Source: Oscillospiraceae bacterium (GTDB lineage: Bacteria > Bacillota > Clostridia > Oscillospirales > Acutalibacteraceae). Taken from it: 12,618 nucleotides of DNA. A program made the translations under genes and the position numbers. The notes beneath the pieces are model-generated. The model did no database searches. It had not been told where the DNA came from and saw only the letters and a list, made by a program, of their open reading frames with translations. Shown piece after piece: positions 8,001 to 12,618 of this stretch (positions within the stretch are counted from its first letter, which is position 1; every line of letters starts with the position of its first letter). The stretch covers positions 1,666-14,283 of the forward strand of contig JAQWBK010000036.1 in NCBI GenBank assembly GCA_028706415.1, given 5' to 3'.

Positions 8001-8082
8001 AAAGGCAGGTAAGAGATAAAAACACGACAGCAAGAATAATAATTTTATAAACCTGCGTCGCTGTTATGATCTTATTTCTCAT
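5071..8082 (-). CDS. YfhO-family multi-pass membrane protein, probable lipid-linked sugar transferase
   Basis: A very large membrane protein of the YfhO family (GT-C-like fold), 1003 residues against roughly 860 in B. subtilis YfhO. N-terminal helices are followed by the family motif VDMHHQYAPLLSQLRDML and GGSPLYSFDVGLGASF, the first extracytoplasmic loop with the likely catalytic Asp. About a dozen membrane segments follow, then a large extracytoplasmic beta-rich region (roughly 530-920) ending in SVPYDEGWKVRVDGK, one last helix (LLISLGSLVVLIALLIFI) and an acidic cytoplasmic tail. It is expected to transfer a sugar from undecaprenyl phosphate, made by the downstream GT2, to a surface polymer such as a teichoic acid. 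The ATG at 8082 is preferred because AGAAGGA lies 9 nt before it; the in-frame ATG at 8091 directly abuts that site. A promoter at 8155-8183 precedes it. Confidence 0.88.
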   Translation of the reverse strand: MRNKIITATQVYKIIILAVVFLSLTCLLYLGFRQDEQLVSKGQKLVFSVGMGALLAGMATLLLNAQIDDVRPVPKKWWFYPLVSALLGLGCMSLAYSYLGVWPVGERSVMIVDMHHQYAPLLSQLRDMLTNGGSPLYSFDVGLGASFIPLFGYYLASPFNIILAFFPKEMLNESILIITLLKNALTAGFFALCIQYIYRRRNISIVIVSILYSMMMYLLAYSWNIMWLDCIMVLPLIVMGFERLMRTGKYLIYALSLAYALYSNYYIGFMVCIFMVLYFICSTLRQRNTSSSLGISFGRFALGSGLAGGLAMFLLLPIYYSLAHTSASGGTLPDMASNFNMIELFGRHLFETSPTIRSGNLPNIYCGLLSVLLLPIFATMKSISLRRRIAYLGLLSITALSLVINQLDLIWHGLHAPNDLPYRFSFLYSFVLILIAYETLLHIKNIRFAQIGGSVAGIVGLIMLREHFGGDDYDFNTIYISLLLIIVFGAVLGLVSRKILASRPAYNLILLIVTVEMVFNAGSSFKAMQSNEYFTARADYVANDITKALDKAVERTEEIGDLAAKKSFYRMEFLPRRTTVDTAMFDYRGMTVFASSSPQSLTKFLGFVGYAGNGVNSHLYKSFVPMVDSLLGIKYIILDSSLSSELSNDPYLKYLDQVKYQDTSYSIYESTKALPLGYFVESSIREWSPTKYNPFASQNHLYSQLTGKSSELYDFASVDVESGNEDIASVTGEYSFSVNAEEGSNTGKFVARVKKSGQTYTFIDCGAAESIHVSTLGGSWSIPAHEPYIINTGLLNEGDELTISVTAKGSCSGNIYVGTLDQQVFESAYDFMSANSMNVTGFTDTRINGLITAPKNGVVFTSVPYDEGWKVRVDGKDVKSFAACDAMLAFDVSAGEHKVEIKFNTVGFLPGLLISLGSLVVLIALLIFIKKKVDPNDPHDNEFAALSRIILPQKSEAVVAGPQDYPELEIHEANIQLQPEEADEIPAVDEYLPTEQGKEESES

Positions 8083-8126
8083 AAACTTCATTCCTTCTCT
8101 TTGTGTTCTTCACTGAATGATAACAA

Positions 8127-8171
8127 AAAACTTATGTTATACTAATTAAAAATAAGTATAGCATAAGTTTT
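8127..8171 (-). terminator. Long inverted repeat: DegV terminator overlapping the YfhO promoter
   Basis: Arms 8127-8143 (aaaacttatgttatact) and 8155-8171 (agtatagcataagtttt) are 17 bp with one mismatch and an 11-nt loop. On the minus strand, after the DegV stop at 8200, the hairpin ends in TTTTTT, giving a plausible intrinsic terminator. The same bases hold the -10 element of the predicted YfhO promoter, so the palindrome could also be an operator. Confidence 0.6.
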
Positions 8172-8183
8172 ATAGACGGGCAA
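8155..8183 (-). promoter_or_regulatory. Sigma-A promoter of the YfhO-GT2 operon
   Basis: TTGCCC (8183-8178), a 17-bp spacer and TATACT (8160-8155) with a TG extension lie on the minus strand about 70 bp before the YfhO start. The -10 lies inside one arm of the 17-bp inverted repeat and transcription would begin in its loop or far arm. Confidence 0.6.
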
Positions 8184-8199
8184 TATTTTCTGAGATAAA

Positions 8200-9069
8200 T
8201 CAGCGTTGTTTTCCCAAGAAGAACAAAGCCAAGGTACCGGGGCCTGAATGTGAGCCGATTACCGCCCCGACATTGGAAATTATAAACCGGCTTGTTCCCA
8301 CGGTATTGCGAATTTTTTCTGCCAACAGCTCTGCATCGTCAAGACAATCGCCGTGACTTATAAAAACAATCTGATCGGTTATATCATCGTTTGCTGTTTC
8401 CTTGAGCTTGTTCACAAGTGCATCTATCGAGGCAGCCCGTCCCCTGGATTTAGAGACAAGAATAAGGTGCCCCTCATTATCCACATGTAATACAGGCTTT
8501 ATTCCGAGCAATGAGCCGAAAATTGCCGAAGCCTTTGATACCCGCCCGCCACGATGCAGATGCATTAAATCGTCCACGGTAAACCAATGGCATAAATGCA
8601 GCTTGTTCTCTTCCAGCCAGTCCGCGTTTTCCCGGATAGACATTCCGTTTTTACGGTTTTCAATGGCATAATTGACCAGCAGCCCTTCCCCCATAGATGC
8701 GGCAAGGGTGTCGATTATAATCAAGGTGCGGTCGGGATATTTCTCGGCCAATTCCTGAGCTCCCCGCATGGATGATTCATAAGTTCCGCTTAAACCGCTT
8801 GAAAACGCGACATGCAGAACATCCTCGCCGGCAGCCAGAAAAGGTTCGACAAATTCAACAAATTCGAATGTGTTAACCTGCATGGTTGTGGCTGTCTTTC
8901 CGGACCTGAGAAGATCATAAAACTCTTTTGATGACATCTTTATATCCTTGCTCTCGTTGTACTCCTGACCATCAAGCAAGAATGATAGACCAATAACTTC
9001 AATACCATTCTCCTCATAAAACTGATAGGGTAGATCACTGGTGGAATCGGTGGTGATACGGTAGCTCAT
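8200..9069 (-). CDS. DegV family fatty-acid-binding protein (FakB-like)
   Basis: A 289-residue DegV family protein. Members bind a fatty acid and, as FakB, present it to the kinase FakA for phosphorylation and entry into phospholipid synthesis. Visible family motifs are TTDSTSDLP near the N-terminus, VAFSSGLSGTYESS, the HRGGRVSKASAIFGSLLGIKP block in the middle, and the C-terminal AVIGSHSGPGTLALFFLGK. The length is usual. The reading frame opens at 9123, but AAAGGA lies 8 nt before the ATG at 9069 (5 nt before the adjacent ATG at 9072). The extra N-terminal residues would also cover the promoter, so the short form is chosen. It has no signal peptide and is cytoplasmic. No fakA or dak-domain gene is in the window; genomes often carry several degV paralogues with one fakA. 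It appears monocistronic. Confidence 0.92.
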   Translation of the reverse strand: MSYRITTDSTSDLPYQFYEENGIEVIGLSFLLDGQEYNESKDIKMSSKEFYDLLRSGKTATTMQVNTFEFVEFVEPFLAAGEDVLHVAFSSGLSGTYESSMRGAQELAEKYPDRTLIIIDTLAASMGEGLLVNYAIENRKNGMSIRENADWLEENKLHLCHWFTVDDLMHLHRGGRVSKASAIFGSLLGIKPVLHVDNEGHLILVSKSRGRAASIDALVNKLKETANDDITDQIVFISHGDCLDDAELLAEKIRNTVGTSRFIISNVGAVIGSHSGPGTLALFFLGKQR

Positions 9070-9106
9070 CATATCATTCCTTTCAAGCGGGGTATCTGCA
9101 CAAAAT

Positions 9107-9118
9107 AGCATTATACCA
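9107..9118 (-). promoter_or_regulatory. Extended -10 promoter of the DegV gene
   Basis: TATAAT (9115-9110) preceded by TG at the extended position (TTGGTATAAT on the minus strand) gives a start near 9104 and a leader of about 35 nt. No good -35 hexamer is seen at 16-18 bp. Confidence 0.55.
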
Positions 9119-9328
9119 AGCACTAATTATAACCATATATCATCAAGCTTTTAGTCGGATATTCGTATAATATAAACCAAGTTATTATATAGGCTTTTAT
9201 TATTGGGACTAGTATGATTTTGAATACCATGCTACATCATATTCAACCATGTGTCAAGAAGATTATTGATTATTCGTATGCTTATATGGTTGGATAAATT
9301 ACAGTTTTTAAACCAATATATTAATTAA
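9119..9328. other. AT-rich intergenic stretch, no gene recognised
   Basis: This part of the 460-bp gap between the DegV and O-antigen-ligase-like genes is very AT-rich. I see no open frame with a ribosome binding site. It contains a small inverted repeat (ttgaata 9220-9226, tattcaa 9240-9246) and the string gggactagtatgatt (9205-9219), which resembles the end of the nearby MITE-like element (gggattagtattatt) and may be a degenerate remnant. Confidence 0.5.
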
Positions 9329-9361
9329 TGCCGTCGGTTCATTTGTTTTGAACCGACGGCA
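9329..9361 (-). terminator. Hairpin, probable terminator of the O-antigen-ligase-like gene
   Basis: A perfect 13-bp inverted repeat (tgccgtcggttca 9329-9341, tgaaccgacggca 9349-9361, 7-nt loop). On the minus strand it is followed by TTAATTAATAT, a weak U-rich tail. It lies beyond the MITE-like element that separates it from the stop codon at 9538. Confidence 0.6.
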
Positions 9362-9380
9362 AAGTGTGTAAAAGGAACTT

Positions 9381-9538
9381 ATACTAATCCCTAATTAAAA
9401 TCATCCTGTCTTTGCGGTTTGTTTTTCGTCTGTCTGCGTTATCCTCCTTGCCGGGCGCCGGCCCGCCTGCGTCGTCTGCCTTAACACACAAAAAACATCC
9501 TCGCAAATTGTATAACATTTTTAATCAGGGATTAGTAT
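9381..9538 (-). mobile_element. MITE-like element A, 158 bp
   Basis: Non-coding element bounded by imperfect terminal inverted repeats (atactaatccctaattaaaa at the left; the right end reads inward as atactaatccctgattaaaa). Its interior is homologous to the reverse complement of the element at 11018-11175, including TTGCGAGGATGTTTTT near one end, AACCGCAAAGA near the other and a central GC-rich hairpin (cgggc gccg gcccg). Both elements are exactly 158 bp. It has no room for a transposase. Its right end touches the TAA stop (9540-9538) of the O-antigen-ligase-like gene. Strand is given relative to element B as plus. Confidence 0.8.
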
Positions 9539-10875
9539 TATTTTGCATTATCGACTTTTGAACAGGCAATTCGGCTACCCTTTATGCCGGCCGTTTGTTT
9601 TTGAAAGGTCAGCACTTCCTGCAGGGAGGCGGTCGCTTTATTAAGAAATAAACGCGAAGCGCTGTCGGCAAGCGCCATCATAATCAGGAAAATCCCGACA
9701 AGCTTGGGGGTCATAAACGGGAAATCAAACAGCCCGTCGGTAAAGAATCCGAACAAAAAGGCAATAAACACGACGCCTAACATACGAGCTTCACCCTCAT
9801 GAACAAGCATAGAAAAACCCGACTGGACTATCTTCCAGCTTAAAACCGCGAATATTAGCAGGGCTATTATCCCGCCTTCTACAAGAAGCTGGACAAAAAG
9901 GCTGTGCATATGAGGGGCATTAATCCCCTGCTCCAGCAGAAGATTCCATGAATTGTTTATTCCTGCTCCAACCCCGAAAAGCGGATTATCCTTAATAAAT
10001 GAAGTACCTGCAACCCATATATTCATGCGCTCACTGGCAGAGTTATCAACATCATTTATTGTGAAAAGCCGTGCAATTACAGGAGGAGGGACAAGCAAAA
10101 AGCCTGAAATCAAGGTCAACAACAGATAGACAATCTTCCGCAGATTTGCCATGGTGAATATAAGGGCAATAACGATAAGTCCCAAATAGCTGCCGCGGGA
10201 AAATGAAAACGCAATTCCCCCGGCTACCATCATAAGGCAAAAACGATTTAACAGGTGGGTGCTCTTGCGCCTTCCGTAAAACGAGTAGTAAGCGACAACC
10301 GGAAGCAGAGCGACCATGACTTCTCCGAAAATATTGCAGTTGTTGAAGGTGGAGGAAACACGGGCTCCGCTGGCGCCATTCTTTATGACGAGAGGGAATA
10401 TCGGAAGTATGATATCGTCAATAAAACTCCAGAGCTTGTCGGGAAATTGAAAGCCAAGAGAAATGCGCATCATATACTGAAAGCAGCCGATAAACCCAAT
10501 CAGACCTGCCATCAGGCTGATTGCCAATAATGCCGTATCAAAGCGATGGCGGCTTTTTAATACGGTTGTCAATGAAAGATATACCATGAACATGGCAGCC
10601 CACATGGCCGCCGTGGCAAGGGTTGACATTAGCTCGGGGGAGTAGAGAATTCCCAAAGTCAGATATGCAATATATATCAGCAGGATTTTCCCGATTGCTC
10701 CAACCCGAAAGCCCCGCCCCGATGACCGGCTATCGTAATATGCCGCCCAGAGGGATAAGGCGGCAAGAATGGGGGCAAAATATTCAGGGAGCAGAGGGAT
10801 GAAGGCAGCAAAAAGAACAGCCATTACCCACGGCTGCTTCACCTTATCTTTAAATTTCAGGGTGCTTTCCTTCAT
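9538..10875 (-). CDS. O-antigen ligase / Wzy-like polysaccharide membrane protein
   Basis: A 445-residue polytopic membrane protein of the O-antigen ligase family (Wzy_C domain). Enzymes of this family join or polymerise undecaprenyl-diphosphate-linked glycans on the outer face of the membrane. Family signs are ARVSSTFNNCN (171-181) with an Arg before the small-residue loop, SFSRGSYLGL (224-233) at a helix start, SERMNIWVAGTSFIKDNPLFGVGAG (from 281) and PHMHSLFVQLLVEGG (321-335) in the large extracytoplasmic loop. Around eleven to twelve helices are expected, with a short basic C-terminal tail. Being Gram-positive, the host has no LPS, so a Wzy-type polymerase for a capsule or wall glycan, or a protein glycosylation role, is more likely. 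It stands alone, without a polysaccharide cluster, and is bracketed by two inverted MITE-like elements. The start has a modest site (GGGGTAAGC before ATG). Confidence 0.85.
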   Translation of the reverse strand: MKESTLKFKDKVKQPWVMAVLFAAFIPLLPEYFAPILAALSLWAAYYDSRSSGRGFRVGAIGKILLIYIAYLTLGILYSPELMSTLATAAMWAAMFMVYLSLTTVLKSRHRFDTALLAISLMAGLIGFIGCFQYMMRISLGFQFPDKLWSFIDDIILPIFPLVIKNGASGARVSSTFNNCNIFGEVMVALLPVVAYYSFYGRRKSTHLLNRFCLMMVAGGIAFSFSRGSYLGLIVIALIFTMANLRKIVYLLLTLISGFLLVPPPVIARLFTINDVDNSASERMNIWVAGTSFIKDNPLFGVGAGINNSWNLLLEQGINAPHMHSLFVQLLVEGGIIALLIFAVLSWKIVQSGFSMLVHEGEARMLGVVFIAFLFGFFTDGLFDFPFMTPKLVGIFLIMMALADSASRLFLNKATASLQEVLTFQKQTAGIKGSRIACSKVDNAK

Positions 10876-10926
10876 GCTTACCCCAAGTCTCCCGTTTAAA
10901 TCGAGTATGTTAATACCGAGGGAAAT

Positions 10927-10959
10927 AATATGATATCCATATCCTGACTATATCATATT
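10927..10959. promoter_or_regulatory. Inverted repeat over the -10 of the O-antigen-ligase-like promoter, possible operator
   Basis: Perfect 10-bp arms aatatgatat (10927-10936) and atatcatatt (10950-10959) are separated by 13 bp and cover the -10 hexamer and expected start site. The symmetry and position suit a dimeric regulator, but AT-rich arms can arise by chance. Confidence 0.35.
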
Positions 10960-10976
10960 TACCATAGTCTATGCAA
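10947..10976 (-). promoter_or_regulatory. Sigma-A promoter of the O-antigen-ligase-like gene
   Basis: TTGCAT (10976-10971), an 18-bp spacer and TATAGT (10952-10947) with TG extension lie on the minus strand about 70 bp before the ATG. Confidence 0.6.
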
Positions 10977-11017
10977 TTATTGTTACAAAGCTGTTATCAT
11001 TTATTAATGGTTGTATT

Positions 11018-11175
11018 ATACTATTCTCAAGTAAAAGGTGAAACAAAATTTGCGAGGATGTTTTTCGTCATGCAAGGCGGAGGAGGAGAGCGGGCTGACG
11101 CCCGCCGACGACAACAACGCTGTATGGCGGAAAACAGACCGCAAAGATGTCTTGATTTTTACTTGAGAGCAGTAT
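11018..11175 (+). mobile_element. MITE-like element B, 158 bp
   Basis: Ends atactattctcaagtaaaa and ttttacttgagagcagtat form a 19-bp terminal inverted repeat with two mismatches. The same four bases, tatt, flank both sides and could be a target duplication. The interior carries a perfect central hairpin (gcgggc tgac gcccgc), and outer segments (TTGCGAGGATGTTTT and GAAAACAGACCGCAAA) roughly mirror each other, so the whole unit can fold into one long imperfect hairpin. It shares length and interior motifs with the inverted element at 9381-9538. No coding capacity is evident. It lies between the metK terminator and the ligase-like gene promoter. Confidence 0.82.
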
Positions 11176-11194
11176 TATTATATATAATTGACAT

Positions 11195-11235
11195 AAATAC
11201 TCCTCATCCTTCCACCGAAAGGATGAGGAGTATTT
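11195..11235 (-). terminator. Terminator of metK, bidirectional hairpin
   Basis: A perfect 17-bp inverted repeat (aaatactcctcatcctt 11195-11211, its complement 11219-11235, 7-nt loop) ends in TATTTAT on the minus strand. It is the strongest classical hairpin downstream of metK, about 120 bp past the stop. Confidence 0.65.
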
Positions 11236-11260
11236 CGAAGTTTTTATTATGAACTTCCGG

Positions 11261-11313
11261 GTTCAATACCCCGCTGCGAAGCGGCGGTCGCTGTTTCAAA
11301 GCGAAAATTGAAC
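11261..11313. repeat. Multi-hairpin unit joined to the metK REP-like repeat
   Basis: Outer arms gttcaat (11261-11267) and attgaac (11307-11313) enclose two small hairpins, ccgct/agcgg (11271-11275 with 11280-11284) and tcgct/agcga (11288-11292 with 11300-11304). This gives a possible three-way junction. Its first 14 bases (gttcaataccccgc) resemble the reverse complement of the REP-like copy next to it (atgaactaccccgc), so the two look like an inverted pair of related units. Confidence 0.5.
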
Positions 11314-11358
11314 GGTATCTTTTGGCTACCCCGCGGCTTGCCGCGGGGTAGTTCATTT
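11314..11358. repeat. REP-like GC-rich palindrome, copy 2 (3' of metK)
   Basis: 45 bp nearly identical to 881-926 (one substitution, one indel). The perfect 12-bp stem has arms 11326-11337 and 11340-11351. It overlaps the metK stop codon by two bases, so it forms part of the metK transcript and may protect its 3' end. Confidence 0.8.
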
Positions 11359-12541
11359 ACAGCCCAAGATAATCTCTCAGTTCTTGTGTTTTATCGGTCT
11401 TTTCCCATGCAACGCCTAAATCCTCTCGCCCTATATGACCGTATGATGCAAGATTACGATATATTGGCTTTGCAAGATTAAGATAATCGATAATTGCAGC
11501 AGGGCGAAAATCAAACACAGCAGAAACGGCGGCAGCCAGCTGTTCGTCGGGCAGTACCCCTGTTCGGTTGGTATCAATAAGAATGGAAACCGGATGGGCA
11601 ACCCCGATTGCATAAGCAAGCTGAAGCTCGCATTGTTTGGCAAGGCCGGCGGCAACAACATTTTTGGCGGCATATCGTGCCATATAGCTGGCAGAGCGAT
11701 CAACCTTTGTGGGGTCTTTTCCCGAAAATGCGCCTCCACCGTGACGGGCATACCCCCCGTAGGTGTCAACAATCAACTTGCGACCGGTAAGTCCGCTGTC
11801 CCCCTGGGGCCCGCCAACCACAAAGCGCCCGGTCGGGTTCACAAATATTTTGGTGTCATCATCAATTAAAGCTTCGGGTATGACAGGTAGGATTACATGT
11901 TTGACGATATCCTCATGAATTAACTCGAGGGCTATCTCCTCGCTATGTTGGGTGGAGACGACAACGGTATCAACCCGAACAGGTGTGCCGTCATCGTATT
12001 CGACCGTGACTTGGGTTTTCCCATCGGGGCGAAGATAGGGGAGCTGTCCGCTTTTACGAAGCTCGGCCAGCCGCTTGGCCATTTTGTGAGCAAGCGAAAT
12101 CGGCAGCGGCATAAGCTCAGGAGTTTCATCACATGCATAACCGAACATGATGCCCTGATCCCCTGCGCCTGTCCGGTCATACTCGGCCCCCGAACTTTCG
12201 CGTGTTTCAAGTGCTTGGTTTACACCCATGGCAATGTCGGGGGACTGTTCGTCAATGGCGGTCAGGACAGCGCAGGTGTTACCGTCAAACTTTTGAGCTG
12301 CGTTATCATATCCGATTTCACGAATAACCTGCCGCGCAATTCTCGGTATATCAACATAACAGCTTGTCGATATTTCCCCCATCACCAACACAAGGCCGGT
12401 GGTTGCAATGCATTCACAGGCAACATGTGCCGTTGTATCCTGTTCCAATATTGCATCCAGAACAGCGTCAGCTATCTGGTCACATACCTTGTCGGGGTGC
12501 CCTTCGGTTACAGATTCTGATGTAAAAAACCGTTTTGCCAT
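11357..12541 (-). CDS. metK: S-adenosylmethionine synthetase (methionine adenosyltransferase)
   Basis: A 394-residue cytoplasmic enzyme that makes S-adenosylmethionine from methionine and ATP. Family signatures are intact: FFTSESVTEGHPDKVCDQI (5-23) with the substrate-binding His15, Asp17 and nearby Lys; GAGDQGIMFGYA (125-136), which is PROSITE signature 1; and GGGAFSGKDPTKVDRSA (268-284), signature 2 with the phosphate-binding P-loop-like segment. The length is normal and all three repeated domains are complete. The ATG is preceded by AAGGAG at 8 nt. A TTGACA promoter lies just upstream and the inferred leader is only about 25 nt, so no SAM riboswitch fits between the promoter and the gene. 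It is monocistronic, with a REP-like palindrome at its stop codon. Confidence 0.98.
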   Translation of the reverse strand: MAKRFFTSESVTEGHPDKVCDQIADAVLDAILEQDTTAHVACECIATTGLVLVMGEISTSCYVDIPRIARQVIREIGYDNAAQKFDGNTCAVLTAIDEQSPDIAMGVNQALETRESSGAEYDRTGAGDQGIMFGYACDETPELMPLPISLAHKMAKRLAELRKSGQLPYLRPDGKTQVTVEYDDGTPVRVDTVVVSTQHSEEIALELIHEDIVKHVILPVIPEALIDDDTKIFVNPTGRFVVGGPQGDSGLTGRKLIVDTYGGYARHGGGAFSGKDPTKVDRSASYMARYAAKNVVAAGLAKQCELQLAYAIGVAHPVSILIDTNRTGVLPDEQLAAAVSAVFDFRPAAIIDYLNLAKPIYRNLASYGHIGREDLGVAWEKTDKTQELRDYLGL

Positions 12542-12572
12542 TTTGCCTGCTCCTTAATCTTTTATTAGCTTA

Positions 12573-12601
12573 GTATTACCCATATAGGTATGTATTGTCA
12601 A
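12573..12601 (-). promoter_or_regulatory. Sigma-A promoter of metK
   Basis: TTGACA (12601-12596), a perfect -35, and TAATAC (12578-12573) at 17 bp on the minus strand. The start would fall near 12566, about 25 nt before the ATG. Confidence 0.65.
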
Positions 12602-12618
12602 GTCGTTATTTTATCTTG

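Noticed and set aside
9381..9538. GC-rich core with cgggc-gccg-gcccg considered as a terminator or CRISPR-like repeat.
   Set aside because: There are no regularly spaced repeats and no U-run; the unit is explained as the centre of a 158-bp element with a second copy at 11018-11175.
10971..11252. Plus-strand open frame of 93 codons running through element B.
   Set aside because: Low-complexity, Arg/Gln-rich translation that crosses the repeat and a terminator hairpin; the homologous element A has no matching frame, so it is not a coding feature of the family.
11261..11313. Three-stem fold considered as a tRNA or tRNA-like gene.
   Set aside because: No acceptor stem of correct length, no T-arm GTTCRA in position and no CCA-proximal layout; the total length is only 53 nt.
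11945..12520. Plus-strand open frame of 191 codons opposite metK.
   Set aside because: It is the antisense shadow of a strongly conserved gene, with no ribosome binding site and no domain-like sequence.

Overview
The window looks like a chromosomal segment of an endospore-forming member of the Firmicutes, class Clostridia, perhaps the Oscillospirales/Ruminococcaceae side; the family placement is inference. The evidence is a SleB-type spore cortex-lytic enzyme, AGGAGG-like ribosome binding sites, sigma-A-like promoters often with a TG extension before the -10, and Gram-positive-type protein families (DegV, YfhO, Zn-dependent PLPC). There is no phage, IS transposase, CRISPR array, tRNA or rRNA. 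All nine genes appear intact.

Layout: sleB (+) opens the window, followed by a REP-like palindrome and a terminator shared with the converging minus-strand pair, an ABC exporter and a small Zn-dependent phospholipase C-like protein with its own promoter. rpsT (+) stands alone, diverging from the ABC gene and converging on the next minus-strand operon. That operon is a very large YfhO-family membrane protein overlapping by 4 nt a GtrB/CsbB-like polyprenyl-phosphate glycosyltransferase. Upstream on the minus strand come a DegV/FakB fatty-acid-binding protein, a lone O-antigen-ligase/Wzy-like membrane protein, and metK.

Functional themes: the YfhO and GT2 genes look like a module for decorating a cell-surface polymer through a lipid-linked sugar (by analogy to B. 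subtilis csbB-yfhO). The O-antigen-ligase-like protein is another lipid-linked glycan enzyme. DegV and the PLPC-like protein touch lipid metabolism. rpsT and metK are housekeeping genes.

The less ordinary content is in the spacers. Two 158-bp elements (9381-9538 and 11018-11175) share imperfect terminal inverted repeats and a related, globally palindromic interior. They lie in opposite orientation on either side of the O-antigen-ligase-like gene. A third copy is cut by the left edge of the window (1-16), and an isolated terminal repeat lies at 4119-4138. This is a non-coding MITE-like family. A second, unrelated family is a GC-rich REP-like palindrome directly 3' of sleB and of metK; the metK copy is joined to a further multi-hairpin unit. 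Inverted repeats also overlap the -10 elements of the putative YfhO and O-antigen-ligase promoters. I did not find a convincing new multi-gene system. The repeat families and these promoter palindromes are the parts most worth following.
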